In this document: positions 62,894 through 64,000 of the stretch, piece after piece
How the letters are laid out: the number at the start of each line of letters is the position of its first letter
How positions within the stretch are numbered: position 1 is the stretch's first letter
Source of the DNA: Clostridium cibarium
GTDB lineage: Bacteria > Bacillota > Clostridia > Clostridiales > Clostridiaceae
Direction of reading: 5' to 3'
NCBI RefSeq assembly: GCF_014836335.1
Contig: NZ_JACSRA010000019.1
Location: 1 to 64,000, forward strand
Length of the DNA stretch: 64,000 nt
The notes under the pieces: model-generated
Seen by the model: only the letters and a program-made list of their open reading frames with translations
Told to the model about the DNA's origin: nothing
Database searches by the model: none
Position numbers and translations under genes: made by a program

Positions 62894-64000
62894 CTACTTA
62901 TATATTGGTTCCCAAATTTCTTTTTCTACTGCTTCTTCTACATTTTCTATGGCTCTTCTATTTACACCATCACTAATAGCTTCATTTACAACTGCCATAG
63001 CTACAAGTTTTGAAGCTTCTTTAAGCTTATTTACTGGTGGTAAAATTGAAGCTCCCATTTTAGATAAATCTTGTAGTGATGCTATACCATGTGCTGCTGC
63101 TGATAACATATTATCTGTAACTATCTTAGATTTTGCAACTATTATTCCAAAACCTAGTCCTGGATACAAAAGAGCATTATTTGCCTGCCCAATATTATAA
63201 GTTACCCCATTATATTCAACTGGCTTAGATGGACTTCCTGTTACTACTAATGCTCTACCTTCACTCCACCTAATTATATCTTCTGCCTTAGCTTCACAAA
63301 GCTTTGTAGGATTTGAAATTGGCATAATAGCCGGTCTATCATTAAATTTAGCCATACTCTTAACCACTTCTTCAGTAAATGCCCCTGGAACCCCAGATGT
63401 ACCAATAAGAACTGTTGGTTTTACTTCCTTAATTACCTCTTCAAGATTCTTTAATGGCTTTTTAAATTCATCACTTTTTCTTGCGTATTTCTTTTGTCCC
63501 TCTGTAAGTTCTTTCATATCTTCAGTTACTAATCCATAGCGATCTACAATATAAAAATGTTTCTTTGCCTCTTCTTCTGATAAACCGCTCTTTATCTTTT
63601 CTAATAGAATTTGATCTGAAACCCCTATACCTGCTGTTCCTCCACCAAAAACTACTATTCTATGATCTTTAACTGGTATTTCAGTAACCTTTGCTACAGC
63701 ATTTAAAGCTGAAACCATCATTACCCCTGTTCCCTGTATATCATCATTAAATGTACATATATGTGATCTGTATTTTTCAAGTATTCTTCTAGCATTTCCA
63801 CGTCCAAAATCTTCCCAATGAATAAGTGCTTCTGGGAATAATTCTAAAGAAACTTTTACAAATTCATCTATGAATCTATCATATTTTTCTCCTGTAACTC
63901 TTTTATGCTTATTTCCTAAATATAGAGGATCATTTAATAACTCTTCATTATTTGTTCCTGCATCTATTACTACAGGCAATACATTTTTAGGATTAATTCC
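62894..64000 (-). CDS. Malic enzyme (N-terminus beyond window)
   Basis: The frame is open to the window edge, so the first part (about 100-200 residues) is missing. Visible are LPVVIDAGTNNEELLNDPLY, IHWEDFGRGNARRILEKY (substrate site), TFNDDIQGTGVM (metal-binding Asp), and the NAD-binding FGGGTAGIGVSDQI. Later come TPTVLIG-like VKPTVLIGTSGVPG and the MPISNPTKLCEA loop. These fit the large NAD-linked malic enzyme form. It turns malate into pyruvate, CO2 and NAD(P)H in the cytoplasm. A LysR gene follows. Confidence 0.94.
   Translation of the reverse strand, partial: GINPKNVLPVVIDAGTNNEELLNDPLYLGNKHKRVTGEKYDRFIDEFVKVSLELFPEALIHWEDFGRGNARRILEKYRSHICTFNDDIQGTGVMMVSALNAVAKVTEIPVKDHRIVVFGGGTAGIGVSDQILLEKIKSGLSEEEAKKHFYIVDRYGLVTEDMKELTEGQKKYARKSDEFKKPLKNLEEVIKEVKPTVLIGTSGVPGAFTEEVVKSMAKFNDRPAIMPISNPTKLCEAKAEDIIRWSEGRALVVTGSPSKPVEYNGVTYNIGQANNALLYPGLGFGIIVAKSKIVTDNMLSAAAHGIASLQDLSKMGASILPPVNKLKEASKLVAMAVVNEAISDGVNRRAIENVEEAVEKEIWEPIYK

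Overview
The window looks like the chromosome of a low-GC Firmicute, most likely Clostridium sensu stricto. Three things point there: the strong A+T bias, the GGAGG-type ribosome binding sites, and clostridial hallmarks such as the SCIFF ribosomal peptide with its radical-SAM maturase, the cache-type chemoreceptors and the WYL and MocR regulators. No rRNA, tRNA or CRISPR array was seen. Almost every gene left of 30 kb, and most to the right, is on the minus strand.

Bases 1-12.4 kb are an accessory region read on the minus strand, downstream of a giant RHS toxin gene. They hold four displaced toxin tips (here tox2-tox5), each followed by a small putative immunity gene: 9278-8542, 3216-2502, 2178-929 and 352-1. 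Recombination genes lie among them: an apparently intact tyrosine recombinase, a second one broken by one in-frame TAA, an N-terminal fragment of a third, two IS110-family elements (one broken by one in-frame TAA) and an IS200-type element. One displaced tip still carries about 320 bp of the linker of the main RHS gene, almost unchanged. Three tips and the RHS gene share a short GGGCGG-like motif where linker meets toxin, and both IS110 elements end at that junction. The stretch reads as an archive of spare toxin tips that could be recombined onto the RHS protein.

Bases 12.4-25.9 kb are the RHS locus: a secreted protein of about 1,047 residues with six tandem domains, two single-pass membrane proteins, the 2,664-residue Sec-secreted YD/RHS protein, and its immunity protein. 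The last four genes are tightly packed.

Bases 26-64 kb are mostly core or metabolic. In order: a FIST-sensor / soluble chemoreceptor / PTP-like phosphatase operon; a Crp/Fnr-type regulator with a perfect 20-bp palindrome facing two YdcZ-like membrane proteins; a GyrI-like/PNPOx fusion with a WYL regulator; a Ca2+-type P-ATPase; a YhfC protease; HtpG; a decayed ferric-reductase-like gene; a CDP-alcohol phosphatidyltransferase; aspartate-semialdehyde dehydrogenase with a divergent LysR regulator; a chemoreceptor; the SCIFF cluster (precursor peptide, radical-SAM maturase, M16 peptidase, PLP decarboxylase); an alanyl-tRNA editing protein; a MocR regulator; a P-loop ATPase; an EcsC protein; a secreted alpha-amylase with a CcpA cre site; another chemoreceptor; a LysR regulator; and a malic enzyme cut by the window edge.

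All identifications come from reading motifs and comparing sequences within the window. No database search was possible, so family names are recognitions and toxin/immunity roles rest mainly on context.
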